Assembly (NCBI RefSeq): GCF_020740795.1
Contig: NC_067312.1
Span: 10,589,460-10,653,459, forward strand
DNA: 64,000 bases
From: Apus apus
Lineage: Eukaryota > Chordata > Aves > Apodiformes > Apodidae
Direction of reading: 5' to 3'
Part shown: piece after piece, positions 49,201-58,800 of the stretch
Layout of the letters: each line of letters opens with the position of its first letter
Numbering within the stretch: the first letter of the stretch is position 1
Made by a program: the position numbers and the translations under genes
Notes under the pieces: generated by a model
Databases searched by the model: none
Told to the model about the DNA's origin: nothing
What the model saw: only the letters and a program-made list of their open reading frames with translations

Positions 49201-52200
49201 ACCTCCTGGCTTGACCTTGGACCTGTTTTGTCATCAAGGACATTCCTGCTGATCTGAGCCCTTGGTTGAACTTGGCCATGATCTCTGCACCTGCCCTGCT
49301 CATCTTGCTCAGGTGCTGCAGGACAAGGCATTTGCTGGCATGTCCCCAGCCCTGACAGCCACGAGATCTCTCTTGCCAGCCTTCCCTTCGTGGGCAAACA
49401 GACCTTACTGCACCCTGACACCAGGAGAAGATGGGGTTCAGCTTCCAGTAGAAGCAAGGACAATAGATCTGGCAACCTTTCCATGTTTTTTATCGAATTA
49501 AGAAACCTGAAAAGTTAGTGAAGATATCTGCCTCTCTCCTCTCTGTTCTTGTTTAACAGTTCTGTTTCACTGACGTATGGCCTTGCTCCTCTTGTTTACC
49601 AAGGATGATGTCAATGATGTCCTGAGCTGGCATGAGACGACCTCTGTTTGGACAAGTACAGCTTTTTATCTTGATGTAGTGAAGTAACTTGGACTTGTAA
49701 TCATAGCTCAGCATGATGTAGGACCTCTCCAGTGGACGTGGCCTCATGAGCAGCCAGTCTGTGACCTCTGCACTAGAGATTTCCATTCTCTACATTCCAA
49801 ATAACCAGTTTCAGCAAAGCAGCTGCCTGAGGCAAGACACAAGTGGATGATGAAACTTAAAAATAGTTATAAACTGCTTCCTCAAAAAAATAAGAAATCT
49901 TTCTCATTGTGCATTTACTCTTCTGAGCAGGTAGGCTAACTGAAGTTCATAGACTGGTTGCTCCATGTTTAAAGTTTGCTGTGCAGTAGCTCTCCTGCCA
50001 ATAATATTGATGACAAGGGTTTCTCTAAGCTTGAGTTGTCTTTAAAGCCACCAGTTTCTAGACAGTAGCAGATTTTTATCTCTGACTTGCATAAGAAGCT
50101 GTTTCAATAGAAAAGCAGCAGTCCGGCACCAAAAATTTCATACCTCCTTTTATGAAATGGGCACCTTGAACACAAGGTGGGAAAAACAAATCCCAAGAGA
50201 CACATGGTTCTCCTTGATGCTGAGACATGCTGCTAAACCATAATCTATGGGAAAGCATTGAAGCCTATGCCAAGACAACTGCAGTTCCTGCAGTGTTGGT
50301 GGTAATCCATTGCCTCATCTGTCTTAGATCTCTTTGGTCTTGACCTCAAGCTCCAGAGCGAAATAATTTTGACTCTGACCTTTAGTCCCCAGACCATGAG
50401 TTTTTCTTCATCTTTCAGAGAAGCAATAGCTTTCAAAGATAGAATTCCATAGGCTTTGTTTTAAAGTTTGGTTTGCCTCAGGTCTTTGTTGGCACTTGTC
50501 TCATAAAATCCATCAGGTTGAATGCCAGTAGCCCTTCACTTGACTGATGGCCTCTTTATAGATCAGTTCTGTCCAGATTTCCTTTGACCATCATCTCTAA
50601 TTTGTGTGGCACTTATCTAATAAATCTGTGCAGCTGTGATCCACAGCCCTGATGATCAAAAGCATGTGTGCTTTTCTACAACTCCTGTAATTGTTGAAGG
50701 CTGTCTCATGTTTCTCTTACCTTGTTTTCTAATAGCATATAACAGTAAAGCAATGCACTGTTAACCAGAAAGAGCAACTGGCTGTGTGTATTATAGTTAA
50801 AATAAATTTTTTTCCTGGCTTCCCTTCAACCAAGGAGAAATAAATTTTCTTTTTCCTACTTTATGCAGATTTTCTAGAGCCAAGTACCAAGTTTCCAGTT
50901 CCTTAAAACTTTCTCAAGTGGGGCCTGTTTTTATCGCACTGGTCTGGCTGGGACCAGTTGCAAAAACATAGAAAGATATTTCTCTTACAAAGGTGCAGAC
51001 ATTACTTTGTAGTCCAAGCAGAAACCTACTTCGGAAACTTCAAATGACACAACATGTGGCATGCTCTTTATTCTTGTTGAAAATGGTTCATGTTCTAGTA
51101 CACTGGTCACTACCATCTCCAGATGACCACTAGCTTCCTAAGACAACAATTGATGGGCTGAGAGAGGACACACATAGGACAGATATCCCCTTTAAGTGTG
51201 AGAAGAAAGCAAGACATGCTGCTTTCTGAAAGTATCCTGGGTCCCAATGGAATGCTCGCCTGCAAATAAATCTTGTTCTTGTTTCTCTTAGGAGGAAGAG
51301 TGGATGTAACTTTTAGAACCACCTTTTCTTCAGGAGATCGTTCCAGCCTACTTCTCCCGTTCTTGCCAACACATAGTTTAGTATAGCATTGTGGCTGGGT
51401 TCATGGGGTACAGGGCATTGCAGGAAAACAGTCTTCTTAGGTGTAAACTTCTTGGCTCCTGAGAGTGTAAAAGAGTTATGAGAGATGGAAAAACGAGCTG
51501 AACTTGTATTAACACTTGTGCTCATTTGTCAGTGTTTGCGATGGTGAGTCTTGCAGGGTTGGTGCTGTCAAGCTGGAGCAGTCACCACCTGTGCCACTTC
51601 CTTACTGTGCATGCTGTGAAGTTTGTGTTGGTGCAGTTTTGGCCACAAATAGCCAGATTTCAGAAGTCACTGCCCCTTTCTGGAAGCAAGACCAACCAAC
51701 AACTCTACAGTCACTGGGATATTGAGTGGCTACAAAAAAAAAAAAAGAAAAGCTTTTTCTCCTCTTTTCAATTATTTTACGCCCTTTATCCCTAAATAAT
51801 TTATCTAATTCTTCTGGTTTGAGAGCCTGATTGATGGTTTTTCTTTCAGTGGGTTATTTCCCTTGGTTCCCTTCACCTCTTGCTTTGTTCCTTAACCATA
51901 GTTTGTACCTAACTTGCTTTGTGTTAAGCTCTCCACAGGAGTTTGAGAGATGAAATTTTGAGTGGCAGAAGTCTCCCTTCAAACCATTAGGGCACTATAT
52001 ATAGGACACTATTACTTCAAAATGTGAAATAGAAAATGGTTAACAAAATGTGATAATGCTTGATATTTGCTGTCAGTCATCAACTAGGTAAATCTTGTAG
52101 AAGTTAAAAGGATAGTTGTGATTGATTTCACAATTATGTTGCAGTGTGGTGTAAAAATAGAAGTGTGCTTTTGTGTGACTATGACTGCCTATAGCCCTGT

Positions 52201-55200
52201 TCATTACCTCAAAATATTTGGCTTATTGCCTGCAAAGGAAAATAAGAGACTACTTCTTTTTTCGTACTTGATTTGTGTTGTGCCAGGTACATAAGTAAGA
52301 TGTGCTATTCAAAAGGACCCTTTTTCTTTTAAGGTTATAAAAGCCTCCAGAAGAGGTTCTGAACCTTCCTTTGTGTTATCAAGCATATAGCAAGAGCATT
52401 ATTATAACTGCAAAATGTCTCTTCATAAAACTAATACTTGAATTAAATTGGAAGTGGTCTGTCTTACTCTTTTCTACCCTTGTGCACTGTGCATTTGGTT
52501 AATCAGCTTTAAACATGAAAGTAATATAAGCCCTTGAAACATGTTATTATTTACAATGTTTGTTTTCCATCTGAGTGCTAAAATAAGACAGTTCTATTGC
52601 TTCAAAATTAAGTTTGGTTTTTTGTGGTGTAATCTTGGAATGCTCTCCCTGTTTTAATGCTACTGGTGATAAATGCAAATTTGCCTAGTGAATAAGGTGG
52701 TGTGACTTACTCTTTTGGTATAGATATCCCTGAAGAAGAGGCCAGATACTGGACAAGAAAATTGGAACAAATAAATTCACCGGGAAATGATGAGGTAAAT
52801 ATTTAAATTGAAAGATTAATGTAGCCCTGAATGCCTTATAACTTGCTTTTGCTCATTGTATTTGATCCCTGTGATTAAGGTAACTAGTAAATGTTGGTCA
52901 TTTACAGGTATTCCATGAACTGTTTACAGAACTGTTTTCTGAAGTTTACTGTTTATGTAAAGTCTTCTGCATGCTGGAAGTGCTTGAATAGTGAGAGCTG
53001 TTCTGTTGATATGCATACAATCAGAGGAAAGGCAGTATCATGCTTTACTTCACGAGAGAGAGAAACTGTTTTTGACAAGGTGTGGTAAATTCTCTTCATT
53101 TGTGAAATTAAGTCAAAAAGGACATTTTTGCAGTTAGCCGCTTCTGGGAAGAAGACAGTGCAAGGTACTGAATCTTTGTTGTAACTGAGGACTCTAGGTG
53201 CTGTTAGCTTTTTTCCTAATCCAGTTGCTAATGGCTTAGTTTATGAATCTTGTATTATAATACATGCCAGCCATGGCTTTGGTTTCCAGTTTTACCTAGT
53301 GCGTACTTGCCTAAACAGCTATAAACTGGTGTTATTTTTGCAAGATTAGAATAGTTGCATGATTAAAACTTTTCTGTACAGTTCATACAGCTTGCAAAAT
53401 AAGATTTGACATATTAATGCCTGTACCAGAAGTGTAGTTTTTTAAAAAAACAAACCCTTATGTGTTGATGTCCACATAATTTGAGTAGGAACATGGTGCT
53501 TTCTTGAACTCTTACAGGTCTCTTTCTGTAGCAAGAGAACTTGCAAATCGTTCTGCAGGTGTCTTTAGTAGGCTTTTGTTCTGGGATTGTTCATCTGTTC
53601 TTTTCCACTCCTTATTTGAGTCATTTGGTTTACTGTGCAGATGCAGAAAAATAAGGCAGGTTTTCTTTTCAGTTGAGGACAGACCAATATTTGCGTGGAT
53701 AAAACCATAACTGCTTCAGTTCAACCTCTCCTGCTTTCCTAGAAGTTGGAGGACCTCCTGGTTCTCAGTCTGTGGTTTGGCCTTTCAGTCATCCTGATGT
53801 GGTGCCTCCCTGCTCAGTGGACTCTCAGCAGTCTGGCCCAGGTACTTCAGCGGGGCAGAGGTGCCCTCTAGTGCTCTACTGAACTGATGCTTGCTGAGAG
53901 ATGTCCTGAGCTTTGTGAGGCTGGCCTTTCCTCCAGTGCCATCCATCTGCATGCTTTTATCAAACACTGTCACAATATAGAGTAGTCTCAATGTTTGTGA
54001 CCTAATGATCTCAAATTTATTATGGATGTTCCCTGTCACCAGTGAGAAAATGAAAAAATGTAAGAACACCTGTGCAGGGCCTGACCTAAGGTTCATCTTG
54101 GTCCATGTCTGACAGTGAACCAGTCGGGATGATATCTTCCTTGCATATTCCTGTAATTTGCAGTGACTTGTAGCTCAGGAACTTCCAGAGCCAGGGACCT
54201 CATCGTTGTGTTTAACAACAGGTGGTGGTTTTTTCGTCTGTGGATGTCAGTGACCTTTTGGAGGCACCCATGTCAGTTATACTGTAGCAAAGGAGTTCAG
54301 CACCTTAATTGTGCCTTGCCTCATGAAATATCTTACTTGCTCTGAGCAAACAAACCCTGTGTTGTGAAACCAGCTGAAGGCAGGCTTATTTGGATAAACT
54401 ACATCACTGGTCCTTGTCCATCCACTCTGTCACTCAGCTTTCCAGACCTCACCTTCTTGCATGGCTTTGGGGCTGCAAAGGCCTAGTCTGCATAGTGAGA
54501 TTTAGTACAGGATAACTTTGTGCCTTTTCTTTGCATTAAGTTGAGATATCTCTGTTTAAGACAATGGGTACAGACCAGTATTCAAGAAGCAGGTTCATTT
54601 GGAGTTTATATGGTGTCATAAAAATGTTTTCCAGGCTTTATTCCTAAAACCTCTTAATATTCAGTTTTCTTTTTGGGACTGCTGGTAGGTTTTGGGCTGT
54701 CTTAAAAAGAACAAGCTACTGCAATTATTTGGTCTCGGAGTATAGTAGTTCAGAACCCATTATTGTCCTGTGCTGCTGAAGTTGTTCATCAAGGGATTTC
54801 CTTTCACCACTTGGTCAGTCAGTCAGTGCTGCGAGATCCAGCAGTTCTTGTTTTCACAATCATGATTAACTCAGTGAGTTGACAGTTTGCTGGTGGTAAG
54901 ACTAATACCCACCTTTCAGGGTCGCATGTGCATATTAAATAGCTCAGATCAGATGATAGCCACAGTGGAAGGCTGCAGGGTTTCACCTTCCATGTAGAGG
55001 ACTGGTCATTAATCCTTACAGAATCCAGGACGAGCCTGTCTGCTGGCCCTATTTTGCACAAATTGCAGCAGCCAGGTTACTAAGGTCACCACTTCCTTTG
55101 TCATTGACCTTTTTTTTTCCTAGCAAAGACTGTTCTCATTATTTTGCTCCATTGTCCTGATTTTCTTGTATCTCTGTGTAAAATGAGACAGAGGAGAATA

Positions 55201-55857
55201 ACAAAATAAAACCCTTGGTGTTCCCCTAGGGAATGCTTTGATGCTGTAACAGCTTTGTGAAAAATTGAAGCTGGCTAATTCAAGTATCTCTGTGTCCCCT
55301 AATTTAGTATTAAATGAGGTGAAAAATTCTTCACTTTGGATATACAGTTGATTAAAAAGGAGTTTGTAATTGTTGACTGGGCAAGGCCCACATGAGTTTT
55401 GAGCTGCTGAAGCTGTTGCTCGAGTGTCTAACTGTAAATGGGCTCACACGCAGGTCTGAGCTCCCTGTCACAGTGACATCGTGGTGTGGAGAATCGGGTG
55501 TCTTAGATGTCTAATTTGAGGTCTCAGAATTGAGATAAGGGCCTGTGCTTGTAGTAAAGCAGACTTCACCTTAAGCAGCTGTGCACTTTTTAACACTTGG
55601 TTTTGGCATGAAAAAAGAGGAGACTTCTGGGAGTGTGATTGAATATGGATATTGAAGAGACAATTTAATGCTTCGAGGCTACCAGGGATATTTTCTCTTA
55701 TCTGTGGTATACTGTACTCTGAAAGCTGTTTCTTTAAGCTACCATGTGCTTTCTTACTGTTCTATTTGTTCTTCTTTTTTTTTTTTTTTCCTACTTTAGT
55801 ATTCCTTTCAGGAGGAAGTCCAGAAGAAACCATTGCCCAGTGCTGCCTCCCAGTGTT
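4187..55857 (+). CDS. UNC13B: UNC13B (Munc13-2), 5' part: seven coding exons, first 174 codons
   Basis: UNC13 proteins prime synaptic and secretory vesicles by opening syntaxin and helping SNARE assembly at the plasma membrane. The seven exons join with matching phases (22+30+100+118+124+71+58 = 523 bases) into one open frame. It starts [19 protein letters not shown] and includes [62 protein letters not shown] and [10 protein letters not shown]. This is the N-terminal C2A domain (about residues 1-97) plus the following conserved segment. In this family C2A does not bind calcium; it homodimerises or binds the RIM zinc finger. The [18 protein letters not shown] and NPTPHKILL segments fit UNC13B better than UNC13A. 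The C1, C2B, MUN and C2C regions lie beyond the window. Confidence 0.95.
4586..4749. repeat. GC-rich minisatellite, seven units of 23-24 bp
   Basis: The motif ggctgcggtgcctggtgcc followed by a C run repeats with units starting at 4586, 4609, 4632, 4656, 4680, 4704 and 4727. The spacing is 23, 23, 24, 24, 24 and 23, so unit length varies by one C in the C run. The last unit is diverged (gctgcgatgcccgcgccccg). It lies about 400 bp into intron 1, still in the CpG island. The 24-bp units keep a reading frame, which creates repetitive spurious ORFs on both strands. The near-identical units suggest recent expansion and likely length polymorphism. Confidence 0.95.
5161..5179. repeat. Poly-A tract
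   Basis: An uninterrupted run of about 18 A in intron 1, with a second shorter run at about 5342-5352. No retroposed body is visible upstream, so both are listed only as simple repeats. Confidence 0.85.
5815..5996 (+). mobile_element. CR1 LINE 3' end
   Basis: Translates to [20 protein letters not shown], the extreme C-terminus of the CR1 ORF2 protein, followed by the 3' UTR (actagatgatgtttaaggtc, then cttctaacccaaaccattctatgat). CR1 ends in short attctatgat-type repeats rather than poly-A, and this copy does so. It is a strongly 5'-truncated insertion in intron 1, in the sense orientation of UNC13B. Confidence 0.92.
5997..13104. other. Intron 1 interior, no gene or repeat recognised
   Basis: About 7 kb of AT-rich sequence with poly-T and poly-A tracts (for example near 6945-6967, 8340 and 9285-9320), a TTTA run at about 8011-8028 and a CAA-rich run near 6590-6610. 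The longest open frame is about 120 codons (10538-10900, - strand), with no recognised motif. Old diverged repeats may be present but cannot be named by eye. Confidence 0.6.
13105..14100 (-). mobile_element. CR1 LINE fragment with internal deletion
   Basis: On the - strand it runs 5' to 3' through [20 protein letters not shown], then [19 protein letters not shown], a [13 protein letters not shown] segment, FADDTKM (an intact FADD catalytic motif), then [36 protein letters not shown] and [14 protein letters not shown] 3' UTR ends near 13105. The stretch that normally separates FADD from the VRPHLEYC block (about 90-100 residues in the family) is missing, so the copy carries a large internal deletion. 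An in-frame stop after SADAG and frame changes show it is dead. Confidence 0.93.
14101..15725. other. Intron 1 interior, nothing recognised
   Basis: AT-rich sequence between two - strand CR1 fragments. No open frame with a recognisable motif, no LTR and no LINE signature was seen. Confidence 0.55.
15726..16090 (-). mobile_element. CR1 LINE 3' fragment
   Basis: Starts on the + strand with the reversed CR1 3' end (tcacagaatggtaggggttgg). The - strand translation includes [28 protein letters not shown] and [20 protein letters not shown], the C-terminal CR1 ORF2 block, with a frame break before the last segment. It is 5'-truncated near 16090. Confidence 0.92.
16091..17825. other. Intron 1 interior with a CA microsatellite
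   Basis: No gene recognised. A CA dinucleotide run lies at 17267-17287. The rest is unremarkable AT-rich sequence. Confidence 0.55.
17267..17287. repeat. CA dinucleotide microsatellite
   Basis: Uninterrupted (AC)n of about 21 bases in intron 1. Confidence 0.97.
17826..18786 (+). mobile_element. ERVL-like LTR, copy 1
   Basis: This block of about 960 bp is repeated at 25978-26913 and, more distantly, at 38347-39412. Shared landmarks in order are: gagaagctcccccagctcc; the tgagatggcagctgtccccc block; aggttcatggaggactctct; catgggagggaccctatggg; an ATTAAA poly(A)-type signal (18574); ccaagttgagtctgttttgc; and an end in tgaca. The block starts with TG and ends with CA, as LTRs do. It contains a GT-rich run at 18697-18720 in place of plain sequence in copy 2. 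I place it with the class III (ERVL) LTRs of songbirds from memory of such repeats; the exact family name is unverified, and the 5' boundary is uncertain by about 10 bases. Confidence 0.75.
18787..25339. other. Intron 1 interior between two LTRs, no coding body recognised
   Basis: If the two flanking LTRs belonged to one provirus, this would be its interior. The first bases (ctggtgggagaagcagat) resemble a degenerate tRNA-type primer-binding site. No gag, protease, reverse transcriptase or envelope motif is readable in any frame, and open frames are short (at most about 147 codons, at 23152-23595 on the - strand). Poly-T and T-rich tracts occur near 21170, 21660 and 24580. Confidence 0.5.
25340..25592 (+). 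mobile_element. CR1 LINE 3' end
   Basis: The translation [20 protein letters not shown] is the C-terminus of the CR1 ORF2 protein. It continues with [18 protein letters not shown], a stop, and the 3' UTR containing tggactagatgatctcgagag and gacgattctgtgtgat. It is 5'-truncated at about 25340 and in sense orientation to UNC13B. It lies about 390 bp upstream of LTR copy 2. Confidence 0.93.
25978..26913 (+). mobile_element. ERVL-like LTR, copy 2
   Basis: Near-collinear repeat of copy 1, in the same orientation. It shares gagaagctcccccacctcc, the gagatggcagctgtccccc segment, ggttcatggaggactctctt, tccatcccattcccctgtgc, ccaagttgagtctgttttgc and a final ggaca. Copy 1 differs by small indels and by a longer GT run. 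No clear 5-bp target duplication flanks either copy, so they may be old solo LTRs or the ends of a decayed provirus. Open frames on the - strand of this block (up to 160 codons) are antisense LTR sequence, not genes. Confidence 0.75.
26914..34301. other. Intron 1, 3' third, no gene recognised
   Basis: AT-rich sequence with T-tracts (29458-29493, 30967-30982, 31079-31092 and 34270-34290; the last is the pyrimidine tract before exon 2). One stretch (32640-33240) is richer in GC and open on both strands (189 codons on -, 152 on +), but shows no motif I recognise and no splice context. Confidence 0.55.
34302..34331 (+). CDS. UNC13B: UNC13B coding exon 2 (30-bp exon)
   Basis: Acceptor ctctttacag, then taaaaaaagctaaactccaa and ggaccaccag, then donor gtaagc. 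With the G from exon 1 it reads [10 protein letters not shown], residues 8-17, and leaves one base for codon 18. The peptide continues the C2A first strand and matches the family register exactly. At 30 bases it is a microexon and too short for ORF-length detection. Its A-rich start directly after the acceptor is unusual but the splice sites are strong. Confidence 0.93.
34332..36403 (+). other. UNC13B: UNC13B intron 2
   Basis: Donor gtaagc to acceptor tgttccccag, about 2.1 kb. No repeat, RNA gene or nested coding sequence was recognised. Confidence 0.85.
36404..36503 (+). CDS. UNC13B: UNC13B coding exon 3 (C2A core)
   Basis: Exactly 100 bases between acceptor ttgttccccag and donor gtaagt. 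It encodes residues 18-50 plus two bases of codon 51: [18 protein letters not shown], then [15 protein letters not shown]. This is the strand 1 to strand 4 part of the C2A beta-sandwich. The Cys in DQPCWEQDF stands where I recall Ser in mammalian UNC13 proteins; that comparison is from memory. Confidence 0.95.
37045..38175 (+). mobile_element. CR1 LINE, longest copy in the window
   Basis: About 1.1 kb in sense orientation, from mid reverse transcriptase to the 3' end. In order it shows [18 protein letters not shown], a frame break, [112 protein letters not shown], then the 3' UTR with tggactagatgatcttcag and aatcctgtgattctgtaa. Both aspartates of the FADD catalytic motif are replaced (FAAG), and several frameshifts are present, so it cannot be active. 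It is 5'-truncated, as most CR1 copies are. Confidence 0.95.
38347..39412 (+). mobile_element. ERVL-like solo LTR, copy 3, with TATA-like box and AATAAA
   Basis: About 1.07 kb from tgatttgtgtggcaaggatt to tcagcccaccaca. It carries a TATA-like TATTTAAG (38521), short internal repeats of the type cccatgctggagcagg spread over roughly 38820-39015, an AATAAA signal at 39222, ccccaagttgagtctgtttt after it, and a tail with tttggtgggcacctagtgtc and cagccaggatcagcccacca. The architecture parallels copies 1 and 2, but it is a different subfamily. I recall near-identical elements as abundant in songbird genomes. No internal viral genes or second LTR adjoin it, so it is a solo LTR. No target duplication was identified. 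Confidence 0.85.
39413..43057. other. Intron 3, 3' part, nothing recognised
   Basis: No repeat family, RNA gene or coding exon was recognised until exon 4. Open frames are about 119 codons or fewer. Confidence 0.55.
43058..43175 (+). CDS. UNC13B: UNC13B coding exon 4 (C2A second half)
   Basis: Acceptor ttttcctgcag, 118 coding bases, donor gttaag. It completes codon 51 (Phe) and encodes [18 protein letters not shown], then [21 protein letters not shown], residues 52-90. The WNKG.IWD..VG.VWI pattern is the hallmark of the UNC13 C2A domain; the acidic calcium-binding loop residues of typical C2 domains are not all present, as expected for C2A of this family. The donor GT is followed by TAAG, slightly weaker than consensus. 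Confidence 0.95.
43176..44130 (+). other. UNC13B: UNC13B intron 4
   Basis: Just under 1 kb, gttaag to gattcacag. It contains a GTT microsatellite and no gene. Confidence 0.9.
43370..43387. repeat. GTT trinucleotide microsatellite
   Basis: Six consecutive GTT units in intron 4, followed by a T run. Confidence 0.95.
44131..44254 (+). CDS. UNC13B: UNC13B coding exon 5
   Basis: Acceptor gattcacag, 124 coding bases, donor gtgagt. It encodes residues 91-131 and one base of codon 132: [20 protein letters not shown], then [33 protein letters not shown] closes the C2A domain (final strand), and the rest is the conserved linker. The GEWSTLEAE and NPTPHKILL wording is the clearest evidence in the window for UNC13B over UNC13A, from memory of the family. 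Confidence 0.95.
44255..52723 (+). other. UNC13B: UNC13B intron 5
   Basis: Donor gtgagt to acceptor ttggtatag, about 8.5 kb. The acceptor has a weaker pyrimidine tract than the others (cttactcttttggtatag). No clear LINE or LTR is visible. A stretch from about 48.95 to 51.5 kb has several coding-like but broken - strand frames, listed separately. Confidence 0.88.
48950..51530 (-). other. Unidentified, possibly decayed coding or repeat sequence
   Basis: On the - strand, several adjacent broken frames have protein-like composition. Examples are [20 protein letters not shown] followed by a frame change at about 51320 into [20 protein letters not shown], and [20 protein letters not shown] then [20 protein letters not shown] at about 49600-49790. 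Stops and frame changes separate the pieces. I do not recognise the protein. It could be an old retrocopy, an unclassified repeat, or chance. No poly-A tail or target duplication was found, and a function should not be inferred. Confidence 0.2.
52724..52794 (+). CDS. UNC13B: UNC13B coding exon 6
   Basis: Acceptor ttggtatag, 71 coding bases, donor gtaaat. With the G from exon 5 it encodes [20 protein letters not shown] then GNDE, residues 132-155. [10 protein letters not shown] is strictly conserved among UNC13A, B and C, and the register is exact. The part after EQIN is the start of a more variable linker. Confidence 0.94.
52795..55799 (+). other. UNC13B: UNC13B intron 6
   Basis: Donor gtaaat to acceptor ttcctactttag, about 3.0 kb. 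No mobile element was recognised. Two - strand open frames (53785-54096 and 54819-55061) look coding-like but are unidentified; see the findings. Confidence 0.88.
55800..55857 (+). CDS. UNC13B: UNC13B coding exon 7 (last in window)
   Basis: Follows a long T-tract and acceptor tactttag; 58 coding bases; donor gtaagt. It encodes [19 protein letters not shown], residues 156-174, plus one base of codon 175. The KPLP..A.QC pattern is the conserved end of this segment in UNC13A and UNC13B, after which the family continues with CNWSYLDW. No exon starting with that continuation was found in the remaining 8.1 kb, so the next exon lies beyond the window. Confidence 0.92.
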
Positions 55858-58800
55858 GTAAGTGAGATTTAATTTCTTAGCAACATTTTTTTTTCCACTT
55901 TCAGTGTACTTTATTTCCTTCTCTGGTTAGCTATCAAACGGTGTTATATCTGAACAATATTTTCTTGTTAGAAGTGCTTAAATCTCTGTGGAGCCAGTAT
56001 GTTTTGTCAGTTATGCAAAACTGTGTCCTGCTAAATGATGTTCTCAAGCTTGTGATGCTAAAAAGTGAAATCAAGCATTGAGTGTTTAACTTGTTTATAT
56101 GCTTATGTGCAACAGGAATCAAAATGTATTCAGTGACCTAGATTGTCAGACCCTTGTAATATCAAAGCAAGTAAGAAAATGCTGAGTTTTTTCATATAAT
56201 TAAGCTTATGTTCTCTTTAAGCATCATATGTTTAATATTATTATGATTTTTAAATGACATTTCAAGAGGAAGAGAATAAATGGACAGGTACTGCCGGTAG
56301 CCTTTTAAAGTGCACCAGAAATTTGTGTACTTGATGCTTTATTTCTTTGATACTGATTTTAAATGCTGTGCTGATGGATGAAAAATAGTTTTATTAATTT
56401 CTGTTTATTTCATCTTGCATTTTTTATGCTTCTGAAAACCTGGATGGAAAAATAATCTAGGGCACACTGTATCAGATGATTTGCAAAATTACATTTCTGA
56501 AACAGTGGTTTTAACCTGTAATAGATAAAAGCTCAATGATTTCTCTTATGAGTGTCTTATCTACTTTTGGCAACAATGTTAATAAAATTCAAGTCTCATA
56601 ATTTAAATAAATCTTTTATCCCCTACTTCCAATCCTATAAGATGTGAATATTACACTTTGCAGGCTGTTTATCCATTAGGCTGATTATAGGATTGCTATA
56701 AACTGTTAACATTAGGAAATATTAATTACTGTTTACCTTTTTTGAGTAGAATTAGTTTATCTGTGCATTGTCATTGTTATCTTAAAGCCATCCTTCACAA
56801 AACTTGGACATTAACCAATTGCCTAGGAAATAGGAATGTGGTGTTTAGCTGGAGCAAGTTCAAAGCTTTATGAAAGTATTCCAGCAGTGATACCCTAGGT
56901 AACACTTAGTGTTTTAAAAAGAGTTTATGTAAAGAATAAAGCACTTTTTGTTAATTTTAAAATAGTCAGAAGGGTACAACTGATTTGTAAAGCCTACAAA
57001 TAAGAAAGGTTGTTGGAGAAACTGATATTTTACTAAATCATACTAGCATAGTATGCAGAATCCCTAATGTCAAAAACCCAAAGAAAAACAGTCTGATATG
57101 AGGTGTCCAAGCAATGAATGTATCATTTGCTGAAATTAGTTTTCCTGGCTGTGTGCCCTGTCCTTTGCTTTTGTTTGATTGACTCTTCTAAGTCTTGGGA
57201 TGCTGAGTAGATTAGGAGGAATGCCTCTGCGTAGGGTAAGTAGCTGCACCTGTTTCCACAGCATGGTGCTGTTAAATCCTCAAACTCTTACAGCCAGTTT
57301 TTTTTCCCTAGAGGACCAGCTCAGGTCTTGCAAATAGACATAGCAAAGAGCAGAACTGCAGCTGTCCTCTTTGTGTCCTGTTTACGGGTTGCATTTTGCT
57401 AGAAAGTGACCTTTTACAATAATTAATTGAAGGCCCCTGCTTTGAACAATCGATATCACGTAAGACTTGATTTAATAATTCATGGGATTAAAACAGTTAC
57501 TAGAATGGATGTTAAATATTTAACATAAATAGGTGGTTAATGTATTTAGGAATTTTCTAGTAATTCAATAAAGCTTGTGGCACTGCATGTACTCTTGCTT
57601 ACCTACTGCCTGCAAATATCCAGCATCTATGAATATATAATTATTTACATGGAAAAATATCAAATAGACATTTCATGCAGAAGGACTTTTGAAAAATGAA
57701 CTCTGCCTGCATCAATCTATGCATAATCTATGCTTGCCTGAATGTAGCGTAGCCCTTTTGAACTTGAGAGTTCAACACAGATGGTGTATTTATGTCTCTA
57801 TTGAAAGCTGACCTGACCTTTGCATGTGACGCAGGAGCTCAACCCCCTTTTGCATTGGAACAGGGTGTATGTCCTTCCCTAAGCTAAAACACATTCAGTA
57901 TGGGGTATTCTTGCTTACCATGCATATAAATATTTTATATATATTTAGTTATAATAAAAATAACCTCAAGAACATTTACAAGACTCAAGCAATTTTCCAT
58001 CGTGGTGTGCTAGTTGAGATGTGACCGCTGCTGGCAGCAGGACAGAATGAGCTGGGCAAGACATTAGATATTGAGGAAGAGCAGAAAGCCTCCTGAGTGT
58101 GAGTAGTTTTTTCAAGAAGTAATGATATACCTTGAATATTGTGGTCAGTGCTGGGCTCCTCACTGTAAGAAGGACATAGAAGTGCTGGAGCACGTCCAAA
58201 AAAGGGCAGCGAGGCTTGTGAAGGGCCTAGAGAACAAGTCCTGTGAGAAGCAGCTGAGGGAGCTGGGGTTGTTTAGTCTGGAGAGGAGCAGGCTGAGGGG
58301 AGACCTCATGGCTCTTCACAACTGCCTTAGAGGAGGTTGGAGAGATAGGGTGGACAGCCTGTTCTCCCTGGTGACATGTGATAGGGCCGGAGGGAATGGA
58401 TGCAGGCTGTGCCAGGGGAGGTTTAGGTTAGATATTAGGAAGCATTTATTCACTGAAGGGGTTGTCAGGCATTGGAATAGGTTGCCCGGGGCAGTGGTGG
58501 AGTCATGATCTCTGGAGGCATTTAAATGTCACGTGGACCTGGTGCTTAGGGTCATGGTTTATTGGTGAGCTTGTGGTGTTAGAGCTAAGGCTGGTCTGCA
58601 TGATCTTGGAGGTCTCTTCCAGCCAGGGACATTCTGTGGTTCTGTGATCTGTACATGCTACTCGTGTCCTGCTTAGCCTTCTTGCAGCTCCTAGAAGATG
58701 CTTCTTTGTTCTAGCTAGGAAAAATCCTACTCCAGCAAGGAGGGTCAGTTCATTAAATGGCAAAAAACATGTACTTAGGTTTTAAAATGAGATTAAATTT

